Made by a program: the position numbers and the translations under genes. DNA of 64,000 nucleotides from Variovorax ginsengisoli (GTDB taxonomy: Bacteria; Pseudomonadota; Gammaproteobacteria; Burkholderiales; Burkholderiaceae_C), in the NCBI RefSeq assembly GCF_006438845.1, contig NZ_RCZJ01000005.1:1-64000 (forward strand), in the 5' to 3' direction. Below the pieces are notes generated by a model. The model ran no database searches and was not told where the DNA came from. It was given only the letters and a program-made list of their open reading frames with translations. Within the stretch, counting starts at the first letter, position 1, and the number at the start of each line of letters is the position of its first letter. Positions 1-8,302 of the stretch are shown here, in pieces.

Positions 1-2
1 TG

Positions 3-509
3 GGCAGCCAGTTCATCGGCACGGTCGAGAACTGCGCCGTGCTGCTCAAGCAGATCATCGACGCGCCTGAAGGCATCGAGGCCGCCGCGCGTGCGGTGGC
101 GCAGCGCCACCGCGCCGAGCGCAAGTCGATCCCCGGCTTCGGGCAGCACCTGCACAAGCCCGACGACCCGCGCGCCGCCAAGCTGATGGCCATCGGCCGC
201 GCGCACCCTGAATTCGAAGGCAAGTACCTGCAGGCCATCGCCGCGCTGTCGGCCGAGGTCGACGCGGCCTACGGCAAGCACATCACCATCAACGCGACCG
301 GCGCCGTCGGCACGTTGCTGGGCGAACTCGCCATTCCACCGACGCTGATGCGCGGCTTTGCCGTGATCTCGCGCGCCGCGGGGCTGGTGGCGCACATCGC
401 CGAGGAGCAGCGCGTGCCCACCGGCCGCTTCATCTGGGACCTGATCGACCACGCCGTGCCCTATCGCGGCGAGGGCGACGGCCATAACAAGGCGCAGCCG
501 CAAGGCTGA
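3..509 (+). CDS. Citryl-CoA lyase-like protein (citrate synthase superfamily), 5' end outside the window
   Basis: Only the C-terminal 168 residues are visible; the frame is open from base 3. It contains the superfamily motif SIPGFGQHLHKPDDPRA and the C-terminal stretch RAAGLVAHIAEEQ, both closely matched by the complete paralogue at 22313-23119 (SIPGYGHPLHKSNDPRV and RTAGLIAHLAEEA). Such proteins cleave or form citryl-CoA-type thioesters; the substrate here is unknown. Where the paralogue and most relatives have His after GxG, this copy has Gln followed by His (bases 142-144 are CAG). It is followed 8 bases later by the two-copy domain protein and then an SDR and a Bug protein, so it belongs to a small catabolic operon. 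Family assignment is firm, substrate is not. Confidence 0.8.
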   Translation, partial: GSQFIGTVENCAVLLKQIIDAPEGIEAAARAVAQRHRAERKSIPGFGQHLHKPDDPRAAKLMAIGRAHPEFEGKYLQAIAALSAEVDAAYGKHITINATGAVGTLLGELAIPPTLMRGFAVISRAAGLVAHIAEEQRVPTGRFIWDLIDHAVPYRGEGDGHNKAQPQG

Positions 510-517
510 GCAGCGCC

Positions 518-1333
518 ATGTTCCTGCCCGACATCCTCGTTCTCGATTCGGTCACGAAGTTCGGCCCCGAGGCGCGCGGCGCGGTCGCCATCGCGGCCTC
601 GCACGGTGGCGTGATCGCAGCGCACATGGCGCTGGCCGGCGGCATCGTCGGCGTGCTGCTCAACGACGCCGGTATCGGCCTCGACAACGCGGGCATCGGC
701 GGGCTCGCCTACTGCGACCGCTTCGGCGCGCCCTGCGCCGTGATCGACCACCGCTCGGCGCGCATCGGCGACGGGGCCGACAGCGCCGTGCGCGGCGTGG
801 TGTCGCATGCCAACGCGGTGGCTGCGGTGCTCGGCGTGCGGCCGGGCATGCCGGCGCGCGAGGCAGCGGAAATCCTCCGCGCCGCGGCGCTGTCGCCCGT
901 CGAGCCGGGTCCGCTGCCCGCGGAGTCGCGCGACGTGCTGACGCAGGCGGGTGACGAGCGTGCGCTGGTGCTGGTCGATTCCGTCTCGCTCGTCACGTCG
1001 GAGGACATCGGCGCCGTGGTCTTCACCGGCTCGCACGGCGGGCTGCTCGGTGGCCGGCCCGAGACCGCGATCAAGGTCGATGTCTTCGCGGCGCTCTACA
1101 ACGATGCGGGCGTCGGTATCGACGAGGCCGGCCTGTCGCGCCTGCCTGCCCTGGACGCGCGTGGCATCGCCGGCGTCACCGTCGCGGCGATGAGCGCGCG
1201 CATCGGCGACGCCCATTCGGCCTACGCCACCGGCGTTCTCAGCCATGTGAACCGTCGTGCCGCGGCACTGGGCGCCCGCGAGGGCATGACCGCCAGGGAT
1301 TTCGCTGCACGCATGTGCGGCTTCAAGCCATGA
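518..1333 (+). CDS. Unrecognised protein made of two copies of one domain
   Basis: I do not recognise a named family. The 271 residues divide into two homologous halves, about 9-120 and 152-267. Four landmarks recur in order: SHGG (28-31 and 172-175), NDAGIG/NDAGVG followed by D and AG (49-54 and 195-200), ARIGD (81-85 and 227-231), and SHAN/SHVN (96-99 and 242-245), followed by a conserved LG-x3-GM-x2-R stretch. No signal peptide or membrane segment is seen, so it is probably cytoplasmic. It lies 8 bases after a citryl-CoA-lyase-like gene and overlaps the SDR start by ATGA, which implies coupled translation. The conserved His, Asn, Asp and Arg residues look like an active or ligand site repeated twice. 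An enzyme acting with the lyase is an inference. Confidence 0.8.
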   Translation: MFLPDILVLDSVTKFGPEARGAVAIAASHGGVIAAHMALAGGIVGVLLNDAGIGLDNAGIGGLAYCDRFGAPCAVIDHRSARIGDGADSAVRGVVSHANAVAAVLGVRPGMPAREAAEILRAAALSPVEPGPLPAESRDVLTQAGDERALVLVDSVSLVTSEDIGAVVFTGSHGGLLGGRPETAIKVDVFAALYNDAGVGIDEAGLSRLPALDARGIAGVTVAAMSARIGDAHSAYATGVLSHVNRRAAALGAREGMTARDFAARMCGFKP

Positions 1334-2175
1334 CAGACCCGGACATCAACAGCATCCACGCGTCCGACCACCCGCCCGCCGGTCGCCAGCGCGTGGCCGG
1401 AAAGGTTGCGCTGGTCTTCGGTGCCGGGTCGTCCGGCCCGGGTTGGGGCAACGGCAAGGCGGCCGCCGTCGTGTACGCGCGCGAGGGGGCGCGCGTGGCG
1501 GCGGTGGACATCGATCGTGCCGCGGCCAAGGCCACGCGCGACGTGATCCGCGCCGAGGGCTTCGATTGCGAGGCCTACGTCGCCGACGTCACGGTGTCGG
1601 AGCAGGTGGCGGCGGTGGTCGCGCAGGTGCAGGCGCGCTTCGGCACGGTCGATATCCTGCACAACAACGTCGGCATCACGCGCATGGGCAGCGTGGTCGA
1701 GATGAGCGAGGACGACTGGCGCCGCGTGATCGACACCAACCTGACCGGCGTGTTCCTCACCTGCAAGCACGTGATCCCGCTGATGCTCGCGCAGCAGCGC
1801 GGCGCCATCGTGAACATCTCGTCGCTCGCGTCGATGCAGGTCAACAGCTATCCGTACATGCCGTACTACGCGGCCAAGGCCGGGCTCAACCACCTCACGC
1901 GTGCGCTGGCCGTGCAGTACGCCGCCCAGGGCATCCGTGCCAACGCGGTGCTGCCGGGCGTGATGAACACGCCCCTCATCCACACGCAGATTGCCGGCCG
2001 CTTCGCAAGCACCGAAGAAATGATCAAGACACGCAACGCCGCGAGCCCGATGGGCCGCATGGGCGACGCGTGGGACGTGGCCTATGCCTCGTTGTTTCTC
2101 GCATCGGACGAGGCCAACTACATCACCGGCGTGTGCATGCCGATCGACGGCGGCAAAAGCTGCGCCGGCCGCTGA
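1330..2175 (+). CDS. SDR-family NAD(P)-dependent oxidoreductase
   Basis: A 281-residue classical short-chain dehydrogenase. The dinucleotide loop GAGSSGPGWGNG is at 31-42, Asp60 after strand 2 favours NAD over NADP, NNVG is at 112-115, the catalytic Ser lies in NISS (162-165), and the Tyr-x3-Lys pair is Y179/K183 (YYAAK). The C-terminal ITGVCMPIDGGKS is typical. The chosen ATG overlaps the previous stop as ATGA; an in-frame ATG at 1315 would overlap more and is less likely. It probably oxidises or reduces a hydroxy/keto intermediate of the pathway encoded by the neighbouring lyase-like gene. The substrate cannot be told from sequence. Confidence 0.9.
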   Translation: MTDPDINSIHASDHPPAGRQRVAGKVALVFGAGSSGPGWGNGKAAAVVYAREGARVAAVDIDRAAAKATRDVIRAEGFDCEAYVADVTVSEQVAAVVAQVQARFGTVDILHNNVGITRMGSVVEMSEDDWRRVIDTNLTGVFLTCKHVIPLMLAQQRGAIVNISSLASMQVNSYPYMPYYAAKAGLNHLTRALAVQYAAQGIRANAVLPGVMNTPLIHTQIAGRFASTEEMIKTRNAASPMGRMGDAWDVAYASLFLASDEANYITGVCMPIDGGKSCAGR

Positions 2176-2215
2176 AAGCCACGCCCTTTCATTCAGACAA
2201 GAAGGAGACATCACC

Positions 2216-3211
2216 ATGAACCGACGCCCATCCCCGGCCTTTGCCGCCGTCTTTGCAACCACGGTTGCCGCGGCCCTCTTCGGCTTCGCCGACAGCGCGC
2301 TCGCGCAAGGCGCCTACCCCGACAAACCGGTCAAGCTGATCGTGCCGTTCCCGCCGGGCGGCACGTCGGACATCACCGGCCGCATCCTGGCCGAGGCGCT
2401 GGGCAAGGAACTGGGCCAGCCGGTGGTGGTCGAGAACAAAGGCGGGGCGGGCGGCACCATCGGCGCACGCGTCGTGGCCGAAGCCAAGCCCGACGGCTAC
2501 ACGATCCTGCTCGGCACATCGAGCACCAACGGCACCAATTCGGCGGTCTACAAGAACCTCACCTTCGACGCGGTGAAGAGCTTCACGCCCATCACGCGCA
2601 TCGTCACCGTGCCCGGCGTGCTGAGCGTCACGTCGAGCTTTCCGGCCAAGAACTACGCCGACTTCTACAAGCTCGCCAAGGCGTCGCCCGGCAAGTATTC
2701 GTACGCCTCGTCGGGCAACGGCGGCGCCACCCACATGGCCATGGAGTACTACAAGTCGCTGAGCGGCCTGCGCATCGTGCACGTGCCCTACCGAGGCACC
2801 GGCCCGGCGCTGAACGACGTGGTGGGCGGGCAGGTCGACATGATCTTCGACACGCTGGCCTCGTCGTACCCGCACATCAAGGCCGGCACGCTGATCCCGA
2901 TGGCGGTGGCCGCGCCGCAGCGCGCCGGCGAATTGCCCAACGTGCCGACTTTCGTCGAGACCGGGCTCAAGAGCTTCAACGAGGGCTTCTGGAACGGCGT
3001 GCTCGCGCCGGCCGGCCTGCCGCCGGAAGTGCTCAAGACGCTGCACGCCGCCACCCTGCGCGCGCTGCGCACGCAGGCGGTGAAGGACCGCTACGCCGCC
3101 ACCGGCGCGCTGGTCGTCGAGGACACGCCGGAGGCCTTCGCCGCGCTCATCACGGCGGACGTCGCCAAGTGGAAGAAGGTGGCGGAGTTCGGGAAGATCA
3201 GCGCCGACTGA
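2216..3211 (+). CDS. Bug (TctC-like) periplasmic solute-binding protein
   Basis: A 331-residue binding protein of the tripartite tricarboxylate transporter type. A Sec signal peptide ends near ALA-Q30, then comes the family signature KLIVPFPPGGTSDITGR, and later VENKGGAGGTIGA and HVPYRGTGPALND. The start is fixed by GAAGGAGA at 2201-2208; longer in-frame readings upstream have no such site. It probably captures an organic acid for the pathway encoded just upstream. No TctA or TctB membrane subunit is present anywhere in the window, so it would have to work with a transporter encoded elsewhere or act as a sensor. Confidence 0.92.
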   Translation: MNRRPSPAFAAVFATTVAAALFGFADSALAQGAYPDKPVKLIVPFPPGGTSDITGRILAEALGKELGQPVVVENKGGAGGTIGARVVAEAKPDGYTILLGTSSTNGTNSAVYKNLTFDAVKSFTPITRIVTVPGVLSVTSSFPAKNYADFYKLAKASPGKYSYASSGNGGATHMAMEYYKSLSGLRIVHVPYRGTGPALNDVVGGQVDMIFDTLASSYPHIKAGTLIPMAVAAPQRAGELPNVPTFVETGLKSFNEGFWNGVLAPAGLPPEVLKTLHAATLRALRTQAVKDRYAATGALVVEDTPEAFAALITADVAKWKKVAEFGKISAD

Positions 3212-3332
3212 CGGCCTGCGCGGCATCGACGCGGCGCAGGCTGCCGTTGTCCGTTGTCCGATGTCGGGTTGACGGGCCGCGCACTTCGCACCACAGTGCG
3301 CGGGCGCCACTTCCGGCGCGTCCAGGAGTGCC

Positions 3333-4931
3333 ATGACCCAGATCGGCAAACCCCCGTGCGACGACGCCGCCATCCGCAGCGGCGAGGTGGCGGCACCGTG
3401 CTCCGACGCGGCCAAGCGCGGCATCCTGCTCGCGGCCATCCTCGGGTCGAGCATGGCCTTCATCGACGGCACGGTGGTCAACGTCGCGCTGCCGGCCATC
3501 CAGCGCGACCTCCATGCCGATGCCTTCCAGGCCCAGTGGGTGGTGGAGTCGTATGCGCTTTTCCTCGCTGCGCTGCTGCTGGTCGGCGGCTCGCTGGGCG
3601 ACCACTTCGGACGGCGCCGCATCTTCGCGATCGGCGTGGCACTGTTCGCCGTCGCATCGGCTGGCTGTGCGATGTCGGCCACCGTGCAGCAGCTGATCGC
3701 GGCGCGCGCCGTGCAAGGCATCGGCGCGGCGCTGCTGGTGCCGGGCAGCCTGGCGCTCATCAGCGCGTCGTTTCCGGAGGGTGAACGCGGCAAGGCGATC
3801 GGCACCTGGTCGGGTGCGAGCGGCATCACCGCCGCCATCGGGCCGGTCATCGGCGGCTGGCTGGTCGACCAGTATTCGTGGACCTGGGCCTTTCTCATCA
3901 ACGTGCCGATGGCGGCGGTGGTGCTGTGGGTCGTGTGGCGACGCGTGCCTGAGAGCCGCAGCCCGTCGGCCGGTGGCCTCGATGGTTGGGGCGCCGTGCT
4001 GGCGACTGTCGGGTTGGGCGGCATCGTCTACGCCTTCATCGAGGCGCCGGTGCAGCAGTGGCATTCGCCGGCAGTGCTCGCCGCCATGGCGGTCGGGCTC
4101 GTGGCCAGCGGGCTCTTCGTTTGGATCGAGGCGCATGCCCGCGCGCCGATGCTGCCGCTCGACCTGTTCGCGCGCCGCAACTTCGGCGGGGCGAATGCGC
4201 TCACGCTGCTGCTCTACGCGGCGCTTGGCGGCGGCCTGTACTTCTTTCCGCTCAACCTGATTCAGGTGCAGGGCTACTCCGCCACGGTCGCCGGTGCGGC
4301 GTTGCTGCCCTTCATCGTGATCATGTTCCTGTTCTCTGCGAAGGCAGGGCAACTGGTGGACCGTTTCGGCCCGCGACTGCCACTGGTCGTCGGGCCGGTC
4401 ATCGCCGGCCTGGGGTTCATGCTGTTTGCGGTGCCGGGTGTCGGCGCCGACTATTGGACGGCCTTCTTCCCCGCGGTGCTGGTGCTGGGCATCGGCATGA
4501 CCATCACTGTGGCGCCGCTGACCACCACCGTGATGAATGCGGTCGGGCCTGACCAGGCCGGCATTGCTTCGGGCGTGAACAACGCGGTGTCGCGCACGGC
4601 CGCCGTGCTGGCGGTGGCGGTGTTCGGCCTGGTGATGGCGTGGGCCTTCGACGCGAGCATGGCCGCCGCGTTGCGCGAGATGCAGGCATCGCCCGAGCTC
4701 GCGGTGCACATGGTCGCGCAGCGCAGCAGGCTGGCTGCGGCCGAGGCGCCTCCGGGGCTGGACGCGGCCAGCGCGCACGCCGTGAAGGCGGCCGTGCAGC
4801 AGGCCTTCGTCGCGGGCTTCCGGTGGGTGATGGGCATCAGCGCGCTGCTGGCGTTGCTGAGCGCGGCGAGTGCGTGGCTGTGGATCGGCGGCGGTGGCAT
4901 GTCCGCAAACGGCCAGCGCCGCGACGGGTGA
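3333..4931 (+). CDS. MFS drug-efflux-type transporter, DHA2 (EmrB/QacA) family
   Basis: 532 residues, the length expected for a 14-helix DHA2 transporter in the inner membrane. It begins with a polar N-terminus, then FIDGTVVNVALPAIQRDL in helix 1, motif A GGSLGDHFGRRR near 85-96, and a motif-C-like stretch GASGITAAIGPVIGGW near 165-180. A CAGGAG ribosome site lies just before the ATG. It follows the Bug gene by 121 bases and precedes another MFS gene on the same strand. Export of a drug-like or metabolic compound is the family role; the substrate is unknown. Confidence 0.9.
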   Translation: MTQIGKPPCDDAAIRSGEVAAPCSDAAKRGILLAAILGSSMAFIDGTVVNVALPAIQRDLHADAFQAQWVVESYALFLAALLLVGGSLGDHFGRRRIFAIGVALFAVASAGCAMSATVQQLIAARAVQGIGAALLVPGSLALISASFPEGERGKAIGTWSGASGITAAIGPVIGGWLVDQYSWTWAFLINVPMAAVVLWVVWRRVPESRSPSAGGLDGWGAVLATVGLGGIVYAFIEAPVQQWHSPAVLAAMAVGLVASGLFVWIEAHARAPMLPLDLFARRNFGGANALTLLLYAALGGGLYFFPLNLIQVQGYSATVAGAALLPFIVIMFLFSAKAGQLVDRFGPRLPLVVGPVIAGLGFMLFAVPGVGADYWTAFFPAVLVLGIGMTITVAPLTTTVMNAVGPDQAGIASGVNNAVSRTAAVLAVAVFGLVMAWAFDASMAAALREMQASPELAVHMVAQRSRLAAAEAPPGLDAASAHAVKAAVQQAFVAGFRWVMGISALLALLSAASAWLWIGGGGMSANGQRRDG

Positions 4932-4969
4932 GCCTCGACCATCTGGGGCTTTTGCGTCAACGTCTTGTC

Positions 4970-6199
4970 ATGACCCCGCTCTTCCCCGCTCTCCCCCGTT
5001 CCTTCGCCGCCCTCACCGGCGCCAACCTGGCCGCGCAGTCGGCCGAGCAATTGAGCCTGGCCGCCGTGCCGCTCGTCGCGGTGCTTTTGCTCGGTGCCGG
5101 GCCCGGCGAGATCGGGCTGCTCGCGGCGCTGCAGACGCTGCCCTTCCTCCTGTTGTCGATGCCGTTCGGCTGGATGGCCGACCGGCTGCCGCGGCGGCGG
5201 CTCATGGTGGGCGCGGAGCTGCTGCGTGCCGCGTCGTTGCTGGGGCTGCTCGCGGCGGTCGCGACGGGCCGGCTGTCGATCGGCGGCCTCGCGGTGCTGG
5301 GCTTCATCGGCGCGGTGGGCACTGTGGCCTTCAGCGTCGCGGCGCCCGCGCTCGTGCCCGCGCTGGTGCCGCGCGCCGCGCTGGCGCAAGCCAACGGGCG
5401 CCTGGAACTCGCCCGCAGCGCGGCCTACGCCGGCGGGCCGGCGTTGGGCGGTGCCTTGGTGGCGTGGGCCGGCGCGTCGGCCGCTTTCGTGTTGGCGACG
5501 GTGCTGTCGATCGCAGCCATCGCGCTGCTGTGGCGGCTGGTCGAACCGCCGATGGCGCCGCGCGCGCCGCGCCATCCGTTGCGCGAGGTGCAGGACGGCG
5601 CGGCCTTCGTCTGGCACAACCCGATGCTGCGGCCCATGCTGTTGACCGCCGTCGCGTGGAACATCGCGTGGTTCGTGCTGCAGGCCGCCTACGTGCCGTA
5701 CGCGATCCGCGTGCTCGGCCTGGGCGCCGGCGTGGTCGGCGTCACGCTCGGGGCGTTCGGTGCGGGCATGGTGGTGGGCGCGCTGATGGCGCCGCGCCTC
5801 GTGCGCGCCATGCCCTTTGGTCGCGCGATCCAGCTGGGGCCGGTGGTGTCGGTGGCCGCGGCCGCGGCGATGGTCGCCACCTTGGTCGTGCCGAGTGCCT
5901 GGGTGGCGGGGTTGTCCTTCTTCCTCTTCGGCGCCGGGCCGATCGTGTGGACCATCACGTCGACCACGCTGCGCCAGAGCCTCACGCCCAGCGCGATGCT
6001 CGGGCGCGTGGGCGCGCTGTTCCTCACGGTCAACGCGGGTGCACGGCCCGTGGGGGCTGCGCTGGGCGGGCTGGTCGGTGCGCGCTGGGGCGAAGCCGCC
6101 TGCCTCTGGCTGGCGCTCGCGGGCTTCGTGATGCAGGCCGTGCTGATCGTGCGGTCGCAGGTCGGCGGGCTGCGGCGGCTGCCTGACGCCGCCGCTTGA
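4970..6199 (+). CDS. MFS transporter (12-helix, MFS_3/EntS-like)
   Basis: 409 residues with about 12 hydrophobic segments and the loop 2-3 motif FGWMADRLPRRR. Later regions include FFLFGAGPIVWTITSTTLRQ, typical of the MFS_3/enterobactin-exporter-like group. The ATG at 4970 was chosen because the upstream extension in this frame lies inside the preceding transporter gene and is hydrophilic and Arg-rich. It begins 38 bases after the DHA2 gene, so the two may be co-transcribed. It ends 10 bases before the convergent lipoprotein gene. The substrate is unknown. Confidence 0.88.
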   Translation: MTPLFPALPRSFAALTGANLAAQSAEQLSLAAVPLVAVLLLGAGPGEIGLLAALQTLPFLLLSMPFGWMADRLPRRRLMVGAELLRAASLLGLLAAVATGRLSIGGLAVLGFIGAVGTVAFSVAAPALVPALVPRAALAQANGRLELARSAAYAGGPALGGALVAWAGASAAFVLATVLSIAAIALLWRLVEPPMAPRAPRHPLREVQDGAAFVWHNPMLRPMLLTAVAWNIAWFVLQAAYVPYAIRVLGLGAGVVGVTLGAFGAGMVVGALMAPRLVRAMPFGRAIQLGPVVSVAAAAAMVATLVVPSAWVAGLSFFLFGAGPIVWTITSTTLRQSLTPSAMLGRVGALFLTVNAGARPVGAALGGLVGARWGEAACLWLALAGFVMQAVLIVRSQVGGLRRLPDAAA

Positions 6200-6209
6200 T
6201 CTTGCGTGC

Positions 6210-6881
6210 TCAGTTCTGCGCGAAGCAGTAGAGCAGCCCGCCACCGCCCGTTTTCTTGAGCGCATCCAGGCTGCAGCCTTGCGTGGGATGCGACGAGTTC
6301 CACGACTTCGAGGGCGCGTCGTCGCGCAGGCCCATGCGGTCGTGGTGGCCGACCAGGGCGGAGCCGTCGCCGCTCTTCGTCCAGTTGCCGCAGGTGTTGT
6401 CCTTGCCGTCGTTCACCGCGCGGCCGTCGGGCGACGAGCCGGTCAGCATGTCGTGCAGATTGACCGGATCGCCGCGGCCGCTGATGCCCGTGCCCTTCTC
6501 GGTCAGCGCCGTCTGCTTGGTCAGGTTGTTGGTGTCGCTGTGCAGGTTGGCCACGCTGGTGGCGATGACGTCGCCCTTGACGTTGCGCCACGGGCCGGCG
6601 CCGATGCGGTCGCGGGCATCGACCGACGGACTGCCGGGCATCGCGCTGGCGCTCAGGTAGGCGCGCCAGGTGCGGCTGCCGGCACCCGCGCTGGCGGCGA
6701 GCGATTGACAATACCGGTCGGCACCGGCCAGGCCGCCGAAATCGGCGCCCTTGCCCGGGTTGGCACTGGTCACGAAGAAGCTCATGCCTCCCTGGGGGGT
6801 CGATGGGCCCATGGCGCCGCAGGCGGCGAGCAGCGTGGCGGCCAACGCGGACGCAGCGACGAGGGATGAACGACGGGTCAT
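6210..6881 (-). CDS. DUF1554-like secreted lipoprotein
   Basis: 223 residues. The N-terminus is a lipoprotein signal ending LLAAC (Cys at about 21). The mature part begins MSFFVTSANPGKGADFGGLAGADRYC-type sequence, a hallmark of DUF1554 proteins, which have a lectin/endostatin-like fold. Five further Cys residues could form disulfides outside the cytoplasmic membrane. AGGAG lies just upstream of the ATG on the minus strand. The gene is convergent with the MFS gene and divergent from the RIO kinase. A role at the cell surface is inferred from the lipobox; no enzymatic residues are evident. Confidence 0.8.
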   Translation of the reverse strand: MTRRSSLVAASALAATLLAACGAMGPSTPQGGMSFFVTSANPGKGADFGGLAGADRYCQSLAASAGAGSRTWRAYLSASAMPGSPSVDARDRIGAGPWRNVKGDVIATSVANLHSDTNNLTKQTALTEKGTGISGRGDPVNLHDMLTGSSPDGRAVNDGKDNTCGNWTKSGDGSALVGHHDRMGLRDDAPSKSWNSSHPTQGCSLDALKKTGGGGLLYCFAQN

Positions 6882-7028
6882 GGAAATTCTCCTGAAAAAG
6901 GGGGGATTGGAAACGAACCGGATGCACGCTACGTGAGCCGATGGCCACTTGCAATGGGGCCGACCCGGCCGCTCAGCCTGCCCGAGGCGTGCGGCCAGAG
7001 CCCATGCGCCGAGGCGCAAAATGTCCGC

Positions 7029-7874
7029 ATGAAAGCTCCTCCCCGTTTGCAGTCGCTCGTCGACGAAGGCCTGATCGACACCGTGGTGCGCCAGCTCATG
7101 AGCGGCAAGGAGGCGATGGTCTATGTGGTGCGTTGCGGCGACGAAACGCGCTGCGCCAAGATCTACAAGGAGGCGACGAACCGCAGCTTCCGCCAGGCCG
7201 TCGACTACACCGAGAACCGCAAGGTCAAGAACACGCGTCTGCAGCGCGCCATGGCCAAGGGCACCAAGTTCGGCCGCCAGGCGACCGAGGCCGCGTGGCA
7301 GAGCGCCGAGGTGGATGCGCTCTACCGCCTGGCTGCGGCGGGCGTTCGCGTGCCGGTGCCGTACAACTTCTGCGACGGCGTGCTGCTGATGGAACTGGTC
7401 ACCGATGCCGAAGGCGATGCGGCACCGCGCCTGAATGACGTGGTCTTCACGCCCGAGGATGCTCGTCGCCACCACGCCTCGTTGTTGACCGAAGTGGTCC
7501 GCATGCTGTGCGCGGGCGTCGTGCACGGCGACTTGTCCGAATTCAACGTGCTGCTGGCGGCCGACGGCCCGGTGATCATCGACCTGCCGCAGGCCGTGGA
7601 CGCCGCCGGCAACAACCACGCCAAGCGCATGCTGCTGCGCGACGTCGAGAACCTGAAGGTCTTCTTCGGGCAGTTTGCGCCCGAGCTGCTGCAAAGCCGC
7701 TACGGCGAGGAGATGTGGAACCTCTACGAACGCGGCGAACTCGATGTCGGCACCGTGCTGACGGGCCGCTTCGAGCGCGCCGCCGGCCCGGTCGATGTCG
7801 GGGGCGTCTTGCGTGAGGTCGACGATGCGCGCGCCGAGGAGGCTGCGCGTCGCCTTCGCATGGCCGCAGGCTGA
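7029..7874 (+). CDS. RIO1-like serine protein kinase
   Basis: 281 residues. RIO-kinase hallmarks are present: Lys44 in RCAKIYKE, the catalytic loop VHGDLSEFNVLL (Asp168, Asn173), and the metal-binding loop IIDLPQAVD (Asp185), where many relatives have DxPQ. As usual for RIO proteins there is no classical glycine loop. The ATG at 7029 was preferred over an in-frame start 96 bases upstream because the family begins near here. Bacterial members are cytoplasmic and their substrates are mostly unknown. It stands alone, divergent from the lipoprotein gene. Confidence 0.9.
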   Translation: MKAPPRLQSLVDEGLIDTVVRQLMSGKEAMVYVVRCGDETRCAKIYKEATNRSFRQAVDYTENRKVKNTRLQRAMAKGTKFGRQATEAAWQSAEVDALYRLAAAGVRVPVPYNFCDGVLLMELVTDAEGDAAPRLNDVVFTPEDARRHHASLLTEVVRMLCAGVVHGDLSEFNVLLAADGPVIIDLPQAVDAAGNNHAKRMLLRDVENLKVFFGQFAPELLQSRYGEEMWNLYERGELDVGTVLTGRFERAAGPVDVGGVLREVDDARAEEAARRLRMAAG

Positions 7875-7992
7875 CCGACCGGCGTGCAGACAGGTTGCAC
7901 AAGTTCATCAACATTCGTCGCAGGCTTACGTCAGCTTCACATTCGACCGGCAGCATCAAGGCTCCTGAACACGACGCCTCGAAGGAGTTGCC

Positions 7993-8295
7993 ATGATGAA
8001 GAAGATGTCCCTTGCAATCGGCACCGCCGCGCTTCTGGCACTGGCCGCCCTGAGCGCCCCCGCCCAGGCCCAGCACTACGACCACCGCCCCGACTACCGT
8101 CCGCGCGTGGTGGTCGTGCCGGCGCCGCCGCCGCCGCGTTACGTGGTGCGCCCGGGCTACGACCATCGGTACGACCACCGCCACGACCATCGCCGTTACG
8201 ACCGCCGGGACCACCGTCGCGGCATGCGCGACAACGACCGTGATGGCGTGCCGAACCGCTATGACCGCCGTCCGAACAACCCGTACCGCAACTGA
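7993..8295 (+). CDS. Small secreted Arg/Tyr/His/Asp-rich protein
   Basis: 100 residues. A clear Sec signal peptide ends ALSAPAQAQ. The mature 73 residues are low-complexity: repeated YDHR/DHRYD/HDHRR units, a PAPPPPRY segment, and a C-terminal DNDRDGVPNRYDRRPNNP that resembles a single calcium-binding thrombospondin-type-3 unit. GAAGGAG at 7980-7986 sets the start. Clustered His and Asp could bind metals, but this is inference. It may be a cell-envelope protein. Convergent with the AraC regulator, with a 7-base gap. Confidence 0.8.
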   Translation: MMKKMSLAIGTAALLALAALSAPAQAQHYDHRPDYRPRVVVVPAPPPPRYVVRPGYDHRYDHRHDHRRYDRRDHRRGMRDNDRDGVPNRYDRRPNNPYRN

Positions 8296-8302
8296 TCGGC
8301 GG

